The notes beneath the pieces were generated by a model. That model ran no database searches. It saw only the letters and a list, made by a program, of their open reading frames with translations, and had not been told where the DNA came from. Positions 55,218-64,000 of a DNA stretch of 64,000 nucleotides are shown piece by piece. Position numbers and translations under genes: made by a program. Every line of letters begins with the position of its first letter. Position 1 is the stretch's first letter. Origin of the DNA: Parietichytrium sp. I65-24A (Eukaryota; Sar; Bigyra; Thraustochytrida; Thraustochytriidae); contig BLSF01000015.1 in the NCBI GenBank assembly GCA_012862575.1, positions 309,545 through 373,544 on the forward strand, written 5' to 3'.

Positions 55218-56493
55218 TCAGATATGATTTTTGAGGGGCTCCCCAATGATTTGCTGCAGAACTGTAACACTAGTTGACTGCCGCTTGATGTTCCCAGCAC
55301 GGTTTGACATACGAACGTTGTCTGGAAGCTCGTTAGAAAAGAATCCAAAAGGGTGCTCACTCTTAATGTTGGAGTGTACACCTCCGTTTGGAGGCATCTG
55401 GGAGTGGAGAATAGGCGGACTCATGCTGCCGTCGCCTGGTCGTGTGGCCGTGGGAGTAAACAGCATGCTCATAGACGTCTCCGGGGGCATATTTGCAGAA
55501 ACGGCAGTCATCGGGTAGCTCTGGGGAACTTGTGGGACTTGCAACTGGGGCATTCCAAGAGTTGTGTTGATAGGTGGAGCGAGTCCCATTCCATCTGCGC
55601 TGGTCGTGGTGTACGAAGGAGGCAGCGGGCGTGAAGTAGGAGCGCCCAGCGGTACCGGGGCCTCGTACGGCTCTTGTTTTACTGTGGCGCCTGCAGGGGA
55701 AGCGACTCCATTCGAGACTGTAGCATCGACCATGACAGGAGTGGACGACGAAGTAGAAGTGCCACCCTGGGCGCCTTGTGCTTGCTCATTTTTAATTTTC
55801 TCAGCCAAATCTTTCATAAACTAGATACATTTCACAAACAAAGACGTCAGAAAAACAAAGAAACCAAAAAAAAAAAAAGAACCCGCCCAAGAAAGACTCT
55901 CTCAAAGTATACATTACACTTACCAGCTTCTCCCAGCGTTTCTGAATAGCGTGCACCGTCCGCTTTGGTAAATATTTTTCGCTTATCTCCTGGTAGGACA
56001 TATTCTGCAAGCAGCATTCCCGCAATATCCTCTCTTCCTCTTCCGGCCACTCACGATTCTTGGACCTCTCTAGCGAGGCGGCACGGGATTTGGCAGAGTT
56101 CTCCGTCCGGCCAGGCATGAGTTTTGCGATCTTGGTCCACTGCCTGCCGAACTGTTTCTGAAGTTCCAACAGCTTTTGGTCCTCCTCGGCGGTCCAAGGC
56201 CCGTGGTTGATGGAAGGGTCCAGCTTGAGTTTATACCTGTCCCTGCACTGCTTGGATGACCTGCCAGGCACCATGGACGCCACGGCTTTCCAATCTAAGC
56301 TACTACTACTACCATACTTCTCCACGGCCTTGCGCATTAGCTCATCCTCCTCCGCGGACCACGGCCCCTTCACCGACTCCTTGTCCCGCGAAAGATCCGG
56401 CCTATCGTTGCTGCCATCAGAGGAAGCCGCCACCTTCTCAGGGTTGTTATACTCCCCAGACGACAGCGACGTCTCCGATAACTCGCGCTTCAT
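55218..56493 (-). CDS. MYB-family DNA-binding protein (two canonical repeats plus a third MYB-like unit)
   Basis: Nuclear DNA-binding protein, 390 aa, two exons (55924-56493 and 55218-55820). The 103-nt GT-AG intron is phase 0, joining RWEKL to FMKDLAEKIK. Repeat 1 is KGPWSAEEDELMRKAVEKYG with GRSSKQCRDRYKLKL; repeat 2 is HGPWTAEEDQKLLELQKQFG with GRTENSAKSR. A third, shorter unit REWPEEEERILRECCLQNMS continues to YLPKRTVHAIQKRWEKL and has the same spacing and residues as the unit in the protein at 50974-52674. The C-terminal 200 residues are Pro/Met/Ser-rich with no known domain. Plus-strand CT repeats upstream are purine on the coding strand. Confidence 0.9.
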
Positions 56494-56900
56494 CGCGCAC
56501 CCCAGCAGCCGAGCCGGCCTATTCCTGTATTCCTATATTCCTGTATTCCTGTCCCACTCACAAGCCCGGTCCCGCCCTTTGACCTTCTTGTCCTCCTTCC
56601 TCCTTCCTCGTTCCCCGTTTCCTGTTCCTTGTTCCTCGCTCCTTGCCCCCAGCCTTGGTCGCGAGAGCCTCCTGAATAAGACAGCAAAACGCCGCAAGGA
56701 GGCTGCAGTGAAGGCGACTTTTTTGAACTCTGAACACCTCGCTCGGCGACCAACCCCTCTGCGCGAGCGGCGGCTATGCGCTTCCGTTAGTGGAACCTAG
56801 CACTCGGTGTGTAAGTATACGGCAGCGTACGGTGGTGGTGTCTCCGCCGCGGACACCTCTTTACTACTTACTACGAACACTGCGGTGTGCTCTCTCTCTG

Positions 56901-56937
<37 letters not shown>

Positions 56938-58783
56938 TTCTCTGTCTCACTCACTCCTCTCAGGACGCTACTCCGCGAGGTAGGCTCCGCTACGGTTCCC
57001 CTTCCTCCTCCCGCCTTTATTCACCTTCCCGTAGGAAGAGTAGCTGCGGATAGCAGATCGGGTACGGTCGCGAGGTAGTGTCTGCTGGTAGGGCCGTGGG
57101 AGTGGCTAGAGAATAATGGTAGCGAAGACGTATTCGTCTCTAGGCTTCGGAAATTCCCTGCGATTTTCTTTCTTCCTCTTTCAGTTAGGAGCTACGGGAT
57201 GTGGCTTTGGCTAGAAGAGTCTATACCCTTGGCCGAGAGTGGCGAGTAAATGGTAGGTGGAGGTATGGTAGGTTCCAGGGACTCATTTTCTTCTATGTGT
57301 GTCCTTAAGTGGGCTTATGCTTTGCATTTGCTAACAACCATGAAAAAGTAATAGATTTTAAAGTAGTCTTAGGAGGTGCTATGTCGAACGAATGAGTTTT
57401 GGGATAGCACTGGTACCGAATTTTTCTGTGGAGGGACTGTGAGGAGGAGAATTTTCGATTTATTTTTCGCCAATCATTCGTGTCGTGCCTCTCACACCGA
57501 TTCGCAACAGGGCGAGTTGCTAGTCACTAGCTACAATTTACAGTTAGAAGATTTTTCCCACTTGCACCTTGCTACTTCCCCATCAGACTTTCCTACTAGT
57601 ACCACCGTCGACCTTCGTTAGTGAAAACGATGACTCGGATGGTGATAGTACGAGTTCTGCTACCCTGACACAGACCTCTCCTGTCTACAGAATTCAAAAT
57701 TCTATCACCTAGCTTTTTCCTTAAATTTGGAAATCCAGACTTTTCGTTGTCTCGATGAAACCTTGTGCCTTTCGAAGCACTATTTTAAAATGAAAGCCTT
57801 TCAAAATTAGTCACGTGATTTTTTTTTAATTAATTTGTTCACAATCTCTCAATCAAACAACCAACATGTGCAAACGAATCAACTCAAAACAAAACAAGGA
57901 GAGGGAAACGTCCCCAAGCTCAGGAACCAGTCCTGGTCCTGAGTACTCTGAGTACCCAGTACTGTACAGTGTCCGACCAGACACAGCAGCCACCAGCCAC
58001 CATTTTACCTTTTGCCTTTTGCAATTCTTTGCATTTTGCATTTTGCTGTTGCTTGCGATCAGTGACTGCGTGACTGCGTGACTGCGTGACTGCGTGAGTG
58101 CAGGGAGAGAGGGAACAGGGCCTATAGCATACGCTGTGCACATCATCTTTGTTGCACATGGCACACATAGCCGCAGACGAAGAGAACCATGACTCCAACG
58201 AAGTATTTCAAGATGTGATTTGTTCATTGTTTGATTGATTGACAGTGAATGAAAAAATTAAATTGCACGGAAAAGGAGAAAAGAAACAAATCAAAATCCT
58301 CTCTCACCAAAAAGAATTACTTGATCGGCTCCTCTAGCTATTAGTAGCCTCGCATAGGTTATTGTTACCAATAGCTAGCTCTAGCTAGCTAGTTAGGTTT
58401 AAGCTATTAGTTAGTTTGCAGGGTTAAGTAGACATTACGAAGAGGCATAGCTGAAATTATATTATACTCTAGCTGTACGGGTGTACGTATTAGCGTAAGT
58501 CAGGCATTATTCTTTTGCTTAGTGAGCCACCTATCTCCGAATGCGAGAGGAAACTGCAATTTAATTTTGCGATGTACAAAAAATGCACACCGGGACCTCC
58601 TATCCTCGTATGCTTCGATAAGGCCGTCGTCGATAAGACAATGTTTGAGGACAGAGGGCTGAAAAGGACGCTGGGGGAAGAGAGAGGAAAGGAGTAGTAG
58701 AGCAAGGAGCAAGAAACGGCATTAACATATAGCGAAGTTGAACGTCGTGGGTGGGTGGGTGGGTTGGCAGAAAGAAGGGTAAA
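56494..58783. other. Gene-free interval (2.3 kb)
   Basis: No supported gene. A TATTCCTG repeat (about 56520-56550), CT tracts (56891-56945), a GTAC patch (57938-57970), an AATTCAAAATTC word (57690) and a CTGCGTGA tandem (about 58065-58100) are present. Confidence 0.55.
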
Positions 58784-60406
58784 ATGCCGACGTGCTATCT
58801 AGGCGTGGACGTAGGAACCGGGTCCGCGCGATGTATGGTGGTGAACGAATCCGGCCAGAGGCTGGCGCTTGCCAAGCACAGTATTGTTCTTTGGACAGAG
58901 AATGGGCACATGGAGCAGAGCTCAGACGATATTTGGAGTGCCGTCTGCAGCGTGGTGCGCTCGGCGTGGGAGGAGACTTGTCGAAAGTGTCCTGGTGCAC
59001 AAGCCGCGGGAATTGGGTTCTGCGCGACGTGTAGTTTGGTTGTACTGGACAAGGAGTTGCGGCCGGTGGGCGTTGGGCTGAGTGGTGATGATTCCCGAAA
59101 TGTGATTCTTTGGGCAGACCACCGGGCGACCAAGCAGGCCGAGCGAATTAATCAGACTGGTCATGGCGTGTTGCAATTTGTCGGCGGCGGTGTGTCAGCC
59201 GAGATGGAGATGCCCAAGATAAAGTGGTTGCGCGAGAATTTTCCTCAGAGGGATCACCACTACTTCTTCGACCTGTGTGACTACCTTACTTTCAAATGCA
59301 CTGGAAATATGACGCGATCTTCGTGCTCTGTGGTTTGCAAGTGGAACTATGCAGGCTGGTGTGACCAGAGCTCAACACCTCCCCCGCCAGGGTTTCAGCC
59401 TGGTTGGAATGCAGACTTTTTGCGAGCAATTGGGCTTGATGAGTTGTCATCTAATGGCTACGACCGAATTGGTCGGTCCATCGTAGCTCCAGGAACGGTG
59501 CTCAAAGGCGGTTTGACAGGAGCTAGCGCAATTGACCTTGGTCTGCCGGAAGGGACGCAAACAACCGTTGGTCTAATCGATGCCCATTGCGGAGCATTAG
59601 GACTCCTGCACACGATGGCAACCCAGAATCCTGAAACGGCTGTCTGTATCATCGCAGGAACGAGCTCGTGCGTTCTGCGAGTGGCGAAGGAGCCGCACTT
59701 TTTACCTGGGATATGGGGTCCCTACGCTAACGCGGTGATGCCCGACTATTTCTGTTCAGAAGCTGGACAGTCTGCGGCTGGTGAGATGATTGAAGCTTTG
59801 CTTACCACTCACCCAGCCTATCCCGAGATTTCAGGCAACGACAAGCTCTACCTGACTGAACTACTCTATTCAATAGCAAGAGAACGCAATGTGGAGCTCT
59901 CCCACCTCACCCGACACTTGCACCTGACGCCAGACTTTAATGGCAACAGATCGCCGCTTGCCGTTCCTGACATGACGGGAGTCTTGTCTGGTCTGACATT
60001 AAAGAGCAACTCGGTGGAGCACCTCGCCGTTCTCTACCTCGCGGCGCTACAGTCACTAGCATATAGCACGCGGATGATTCTGGCCGAATTCGCATCCCGT
60101 GGAAGACCTCTCACCAGAATTCTCATGTGTGGCGGCCTTGCTCACAACGCGCTCTTTGCTCAGACAACCGCGGACGTGCTTGGCTTGACTGTTCATATTC
60201 CGACCGAACCAGAGGCAGTTCTTGTAGGCGCATGCGTTCTGGGCTCTCACATGACTTTGAATCCTAGCCAAGACTCGAGTTCGGCCGACACGACATTCGT
60301 TCCAAATAAAATGCTGCAGGACTATCACGAGGCAAAGTACTCTGTGTTCAAGGATCTCGTTCATTCCAACAAGCGCCACCTGGAGTTGATGAACTCTGTA
60401 ATGTGA
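58784..60406 (+). CDS. FGGY: FGGY-family carbohydrate kinase (FGGY/YDR109C type)
   Basis: Sugar kinase, 540 aa, no introns. The N-terminal ATP-binding start CYLGVDVGTGSARCMVV (about 4-20) and the WADHRA motif belong to the family. The C-terminal half has the GTSSCVLRVAKEPHFLPGIWG block, DFNGNRSPLAVPDMTGVLSGL, ILMCGGLAHNALFAQTTADVLG and EAVLVGACVLGS. These correspond in order to human FGGY and yeast YDR109C, a clade in which D-ribulose phosphorylation has been reported. The expected length is 550 aa. ATG 58784 immediately precedes PTCYLGVDVG. A purine-rich leader (58675-58712) lies upstream. It converges with the GluRS gene, leaving 153 nt. Confidence 0.92.
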   Translation: MPTCYLGVDVGTGSARCMVVNESGQRLALAKHSIVLWTENGHMEQSSDDIWSAVCSVVRSAWEETCRKCPGAQAAGIGFCATCSLVVLDKELRPVGVGLSGDDSRNVILWADHRATKQAERINQTGHGVLQFVGGGVSAEMEMPKIKWLRENFPQRDHHYFFDLCDYLTFKCTGNMTRSSCSVVCKWNYAGWCDQSSTPPPPGFQPGWNADFLRAIGLDELSSNGYDRIGRSIVAPGTVLKGGLTGASAIDLGLPEGTQTTVGLIDAHCGALGLLHTMATQNPETAVCIIAGTSSCVLRVAKEPHFLPGIWGPYANAVMPDYFCSEAGQSAAGEMIEALLTTHPAYPEISGNDKLYLTELLYSIARERNVELSHLTRHLHLTPDFNGNRSPLAVPDMTGVLSGLTLKSNSVEHLAVLYLAALQSLAYSTRMILAEFASRGRPLTRILMCGGLAHNALFAQTTADVLGLTVHIPTEPEAVLVGACVLGSHMTLNPSQDSSSADTTFVPNKMLQDYHEAKYSVFKDLVHSNKRHLELMNSVM

Positions 60407-60559
60407 TCTTACTGTGAACAATATGTTAAAAATCTTGTCTTTCGTTGTAATCAACACCTTGGAATGACTTGCACCGGCGCCAATCCTTTGTACTCTAAAT
60501 AATTACTCAGCCAATCCTGCCGTTGCAACACGGACTATGAATTGGAAAAAGTCGCAATC

Positions 60560-62185
60560 TCAAGCGCTAATCATCATGAGTCGCTCAAGAACACGCTTGC
60601 GCCCGATAAGATGGAGGGTTTCTGGTAGCATGGCGCCTTTGAGAGATCCAGTGGCCGCCCATCGGATGGGGAGCATGACTTGAGCAGGCTTGAGCTTAAG
60701 GCCTTTGTGTTCATTGATGAGGGCTTTCTTGATGTCTTTCGGAAGGTTCTTCAAGGTTTCGCGAAGCTTTTCTGGTGTCCACTCCGACTCCGACACGGTT
60801 TGCAGGGCCCTAAACGAGAGTGGCAAAATGTGTTTTGGGACAGGGTTCCCATCAAATGCTCGCACCCTGTCATTCTGGTCACGCTCAAGCTCCTGTGCAC
60901 GGTTTACAAGAAAGTGCTTGGTCAAATCGCCAATATCGCTACGTCGAAACGCGCGGCTTAGTACCAACTCTATGACTTGAAGCACGTAGTCATCGGAGAA
61001 TGCGCTCGTATCAATACCAGACTGAGCACGGGCCTCCTTTACCAGCTCGGTTTTGTCCAACCTTCGAACATGTTCTCCGTTGAGCCAATACAAAAAGTCT
61101 GGGTCAACCACTGCCCCTTTCCTTGTAGCTCCTTCGATGTTAAAAGTGCCAATCAAAGATTGCATGGTGGTGAAAACAAGCGCTCTCTTTCTTTCCTCCT
61201 CGTCATCGTCGTCGTCTGTGGCACTGGTTGTCCCGCTCTCAGTTTCGGCAGCCAAGCTTCGTGTTGGGCTCCACCCGAGCAGTGACACAAAATTCAAAAT
61301 TGCCGATAGCTCGTACTTTTCGGCAGCCACCAGCTCCTCCACAGAAGCGCCTTTATTCCGCTTGGAAAGTTTTGACCCGTCAGGATTAAGAAGCAGTGGC
61401 AAGTGCGCAAAAGTTGGGGTTTTCCACTTGAACGCGTCATACAACATGACGTGTTTGGGAGTCGAAGAGAGCCACTCTTCCCCGCGAATCACGTGGGTGA
61501 TGTCTGAGTCATGATCATCCACCACGGATGCAAGATGGTAAGTCGGAAATCCGTCGGACTTTAGCAGAATCTGATCATCGATGACCGAGTTTGAAAAAGA
61601 CACTTCTCCGCGCACCATGTCATGAAACGTGGTCGTTCCTTGGAGCGGGACCTTGAGGCGTACAGTGTGCGGCTCGCCACTCGCGACTCGTTGGCGTGCT
61701 TCGTCCGCATGCACATGCCGACATCTCCGATCGTATGACCCGGAGCCTTGGTGCTGGACACCATTCTGCTGTTGATAAAAGCTCTGCCGCACAGCAGACA
61801 GACGCTCCGACGAACAAAAGCAAGGGTAGGCAGCCCCGCGATCCACCAGCGACCATGCCGCCGCAGAATGTTGCTCCTTTCGATGGGACTGCGTCACGAC
61901 GGGCTCGTCGGGCCGGATTCCGAATCGATCTAAGGCGGCCAGCAGCCGGTCCGCCGCGCCGGGGACTATGCGAGTGCGGTCAGTGTCCTCGATGCGAACA
62001 AGAAACCGACCGCTTTCGCCGCCTTGGCGAGCGAACAACCAGTTGAACAGCGCCGTTCGCAACCCTCCGAGGTGTAGCTCCCCCGTCGGGCTCGGCGCGT
62101 ATCTCACTCTCCGCATTTTCCGTCGAAAAGCCCTCTTCTTCTCCCGCCTTCCCTCTGTCCCTGCCCCTGCCTCGCGGGCGACCAC
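60560..62185 (-). CDS. EARS2: Glutamyl-tRNA synthetase, bacterial/mitochondrial type
   Basis: Charges tRNA-Glu (and possibly tRNA-Gln) in mitochondria. 541 aa, no introns. The class I signature appears as PSPTGELHLGGLRTALFNWL (about 31-50; HIGH as HLGG) and the KMSKS loop as GSKLSKR. Other family blocks: FLVRIEDTDRTR, AYPCFCSSERL, HTVRLKVP, DDQILLKSDGFPTYHLASVVDDH, THVIRGEEWLSSTPKH and FAHLPLLLNPDG. The type is the bacterial one, not the cytosolic eukaryotic one, so organellar use is inferred. The first 23 residues before MRRVRYAPSPTG are Arg/Glu-rich and could be a presequence; a start at 62116 is possible. Confidence 0.93.
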   Translation of the reverse strand: MVAREAGAGTEGRREKKRAFRRKMRRVRYAPSPTGELHLGGLRTALFNWLFARQGGESGRFLVRIEDTDRTRIVPGAADRLLAALDRFGIRPDEPVVTQSHRKEQHSAAAWSLVDRGAAYPCFCSSERLSAVRQSFYQQQNGVQHQGSGSYDRRCRHVHADEARQRVASGEPHTVRLKVPLQGTTTFHDMVRGEVSFSNSVIDDQILLKSDGFPTYHLASVVDDHDSDITHVIRGEEWLSSTPKHVMLYDAFKWKTPTFAHLPLLLNPDGSKLSKRNKGASVEELVAAEKYELSAILNFVSLLGWSPTRSLAAETESGTTSATDDDDDEEERKRALVFTTMQSLIGTFNIEGATRKGAVVDPDFLYWLNGEHVRRLDKTELVKEARAQSGIDTSAFSDDYVLQVIELVLSRAFRRSDIGDLTKHFLVNRAQELERDQNDRVRAFDGNPVPKHILPLSFRALQTVSESEWTPEKLRETLKNLPKDIKKALINEHKGLKLKPAQVMLPIRWAATGSLKGAMLPETLHLIGRKRVLERLMMISA

Positions 62186-63370
62186 GCAGTCTATCCCTAT
62201 CTCTCAGTCGGACGCCGCGATCGCAGACGAACGAGCACCTGAGTGCAATCTATCTAACCTTTGGCCAACTCCGCAACGCGTGCTGCAAAACGCCACCACG
62301 CCCCACCTGCACCTGAAGGCAACTCAAGCACTCAAAGCACCTGACGCGGCCGCCGCGTGGAGGAAAGCTTTTTCCTGCGGGGACGGTTTCACACGGCGAG
62401 GACCCTTTCGATACTTTCGAGCGCCCACTGCTCCTCTCCTCCACCAAGTACACCAAGCATCACCAAGCATCACCAAGCATCACCAAGCACATCGAGTACC
62501 AAGTTCCAGCCTCTACTCTCTCGACTAAGCCCGCTTCTCCTCACCCTGCTTACGACGCTGGCGTAGGCAGCAGGAGCCCGAGAACCTGAGAACCCAATGC
62601 GCCACCACGCTCTCTCTATCTCCATCTCGATCTCCATCTCGATCTCGATCTCCATCTCGCTGTGCATGCGAGCAAAGTAGAAAGCGAGAGCAAACGCTTG
62701 CTCTCCATCGCGCAGAGAGAGAGAGAGAGAGAGAGAGAGAACAGCAAGAGGATGGGGGAAAGTGAGCGTTAGTGTCTGGAGAGACGAGTGCTGCGGACGC
62801 TTTTGCGTCACCACAGAGTTCATGCACAGTGTTCGCAGTGCTCGCGGCGACGTGGCGCGAGTGTGAAACAGAGAGCTGTGGGCAGGGAACGGCAAGATCA
62901 ACTCTTTCACATGCTTCACATCTTTCACAGTCAATGAAACATCCAACATGAAACATGAAACATGAAACAGTACGTCGGTAGAAGTTACCGCACTTACGAT
63001 AGCGTTTGCGCTGGAACGTTTGAGTGAAGTTACTGTTAGTTCAAGTTGGTTTGGCTGACTTGGTGGAGATTGCATTGACAGCATTGAGAGCGTTGACAGG
63101 ATGATGGATGATGATCATCCTGATGATCTGATTGAGATTGACTGTGAAAAACAGTTACAAGTACTCAGTATCCATGGAGAGAGCAAGAGCAAGAGCCTGA
63201 GGGAGAGGGAGAGTTGGGAGAGTGGAGGAATAGACGAAGAGAAGGCGCGGGAAAGGGAAAGGTGCGCAGGCGAGTGAAGAGTGAAGAGTGAAGAGTGAAG
63301 AGCGCGACGCGTAAAGAAGAAGCTGTTGGGTGATCGTGGGTGTGAGCGTCGTGTGCGTGAACGAGCAGGG
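62186..63370. other. Divergent intergenic region with several microsatellites
   Basis: No gene supported. It carries a CATCACCAAG tandem (about 62457-62486), an ATCTCC/ATCTCG array (about 62610-62658), a GA array (62714-62741), an ATGAAAC array (about 62948-62970) and a GTGAAGA array (about 63270-63300). Confidence 0.6.
62714..62741 (+). repeat. GA microsatellite
   Basis: About 14 GA units in the upstream region of the disulfide isomerase gene, purine on its coding strand. Confidence 0.95.
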
Positions 63371-64000
63371 ATGGCCAAGTCGTGGCGGGCAGTGGCGCTG
63401 TCGGTGCTGGTGGTGGTAGCAGCACTGCTGGGAGAAGGCGCAGAGGGGAACAAGGTGGTGGACCTCACAGCAGAGAACTTTTACAAGAAGACTCAAAAGG
63501 GCAAATGGCTCGTCAAGTTTTACGCGCCATGGTGCGGGCACTGCAAGAGGCTGGCTCCGGTGCTGAATGAAGTCGCCAAGGAGCATTGGAAGGACAAGAT
63601 CAATATCGGCAAAGTGGACTGCACGATTCACAAGACTCTGGCGTCGAGTTACGAGGTCAACGGGTACCCCACCTTGCTGTTCTTCGACGAAGGGGAGCTC
63701 GTCGGCCCATTCGTGACAGGACGTGATGTCAAGTCTATCTCGAAGCTCGGCTTCAGGCTGGCGTCTCCCTCGGTTCGGAGCTTCTCAAGCGCTAAAGAGC
63801 TACAAAAGTGGCTGACAAGCAACTCTCCAGAACGGGCGCTGGAGACGGAGCCGGTCGCATTTGTCGTGGTTCTACCGGAAAGCGGAACGACCATTCCAGA
63901 GTCAATTCACCAAGTCGCCAGAGAATACAAAAACACCTTCCTTTTTGTGTCCGCAGATTCTCCGGAAACCCAGGAGCTCGTCTGCAAGGGCCTGGAGGGC
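63371..64000 (+). CDS. Protein disulfide isomerase-like thioredoxin protein, 5' part
   Basis: Oxidative folding enzyme of the ER. The gene runs off the window; 210 codons are visible. A signal peptide (MAKSWRAVALSVLVVVAALL, cleavage near GEGAEG) is followed by a thioredoxin domain with KFYAPWCGHCKRLAPVLNEV (active site CGHC at 55-58), INIGKVDCT and YEVNGYPTLLFF with its cis-proline. A second region (SSAKELQKWLTSNSPERAL, AFVVVLPESG, TFLFVSADSPETQELV) resembles an inactive thioredoxin-fold domain. The layout resembles TMX3 more than classical four-domain PDI, but the missing 3' part, with or without a TM helix, would decide. Confidence 0.88.
   Translation, partial: MAKSWRAVALSVLVVVAALLGEGAEGNKVVDLTAENFYKKTQKGKWLVKFYAPWCGHCKRLAPVLNEVAKEHWKDKINIGKVDCTIHKTLASSYEVNGYPTLLFFDEGELVGPFVTGRDVKSISKLGFRLASPSVRSFSSAKELQKWLTSNSPERALETEPVAFVVVLPESGTTIPESIHQVAREYKNTFLFVSADSPETQELVCKGLEG

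Overview
This window is nuclear DNA from a gene-dense, intron-poor unicellular eukaryote. It encodes cytosolic, mitochondrial and nuclear proteins of eukaryotic type: m-AAA protease, complex I subunit NDUFB2, a CBP3-type complex III chaperone, proteasome Rpn10, the tri-snRNP 27K protein, UTP25, WDR6 and several MYB proteins. Introns are few, all GT-AG, and mostly 50-180 nt. Neighbouring genes lie on either strand with no operon logic. No plastid-targeted protein was recognised. A thraustochytrid-like or other stramenopile protist is one plausible source, and an intron-poor microalga is another; the sequence alone does not settle this.

Layout. 0-7.1 kb: 3' part of a class I aldolase (+), WDR6-like WD40 protein (+), and a convergent triple-module EF-hand protein (-). 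7.1-15 kb: a four-repeat MYB protein (-), a gene-free stretch of about 3 kb, and NAXE (-). 16-23.7 kb: UMP-CMP kinase with an unusual tail anchor (+), CBP3/UQCC1 with a C-terminal WW domain (-), a tandem inositol-polyphosphate kinase (-) and a NudC-family CS protein (-). 25-29 kb: glutamate 5-kinase (+) and an AAAP amino-acid transporter (-). 28.8-33.3 kb: the longest gene-free stretch. 33-46 kb: UTP25 (+, apparent frameshift near its N-terminus), a PPP-family phosphatase (+), SNRNP27 (-), AFG3-type m-AAA protease (+) and an intron-containing tRNA-Leu(AAG) (+). 46-57 kb: NDUFB2 (-), an OCRE/G-patch RNA-binding protein (-), a membrane-anchored MYB-like protein (+), Rpn10 (-) and a second MYB protein (-). 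58.7-64 kb: FGGY-family kinase (+), mitochondrial-type GluRS (-) and the 5' part of a protein disulfide isomerase (+).

The genes do not form one pathway. Recurring themes are mitochondrial biogenesis (m-AAA protease, NDUFB2, CBP3, GluRS), RNA and ribosome biogenesis (UTP25, SNRNP27, WDR6, the OCRE protein), and MYB-type regulators. Non-coding DNA is rich in microsatellites, in purine tracts upstream of start codons on the coding strand, and in a few recurring short words. It also holds one perfect 44-bp dispersed repeat lying downstream of two unrelated genes in the same relative orientation.

The most unusual coding features are: a UMP-CMP kinase with 11-residue amphipathic repeats and a C-terminal membrane anchor; two IPK catalytic domains in one N-terminally anchored polypeptide; a CBP3 chaperone carrying a WW domain; and a protein combining a possible CH-like region, a single MYB-like helix bundle and a C-terminal transmembrane segment, whose MYB-like unit resembles the third unit of the MYB gene about 3 kb away.
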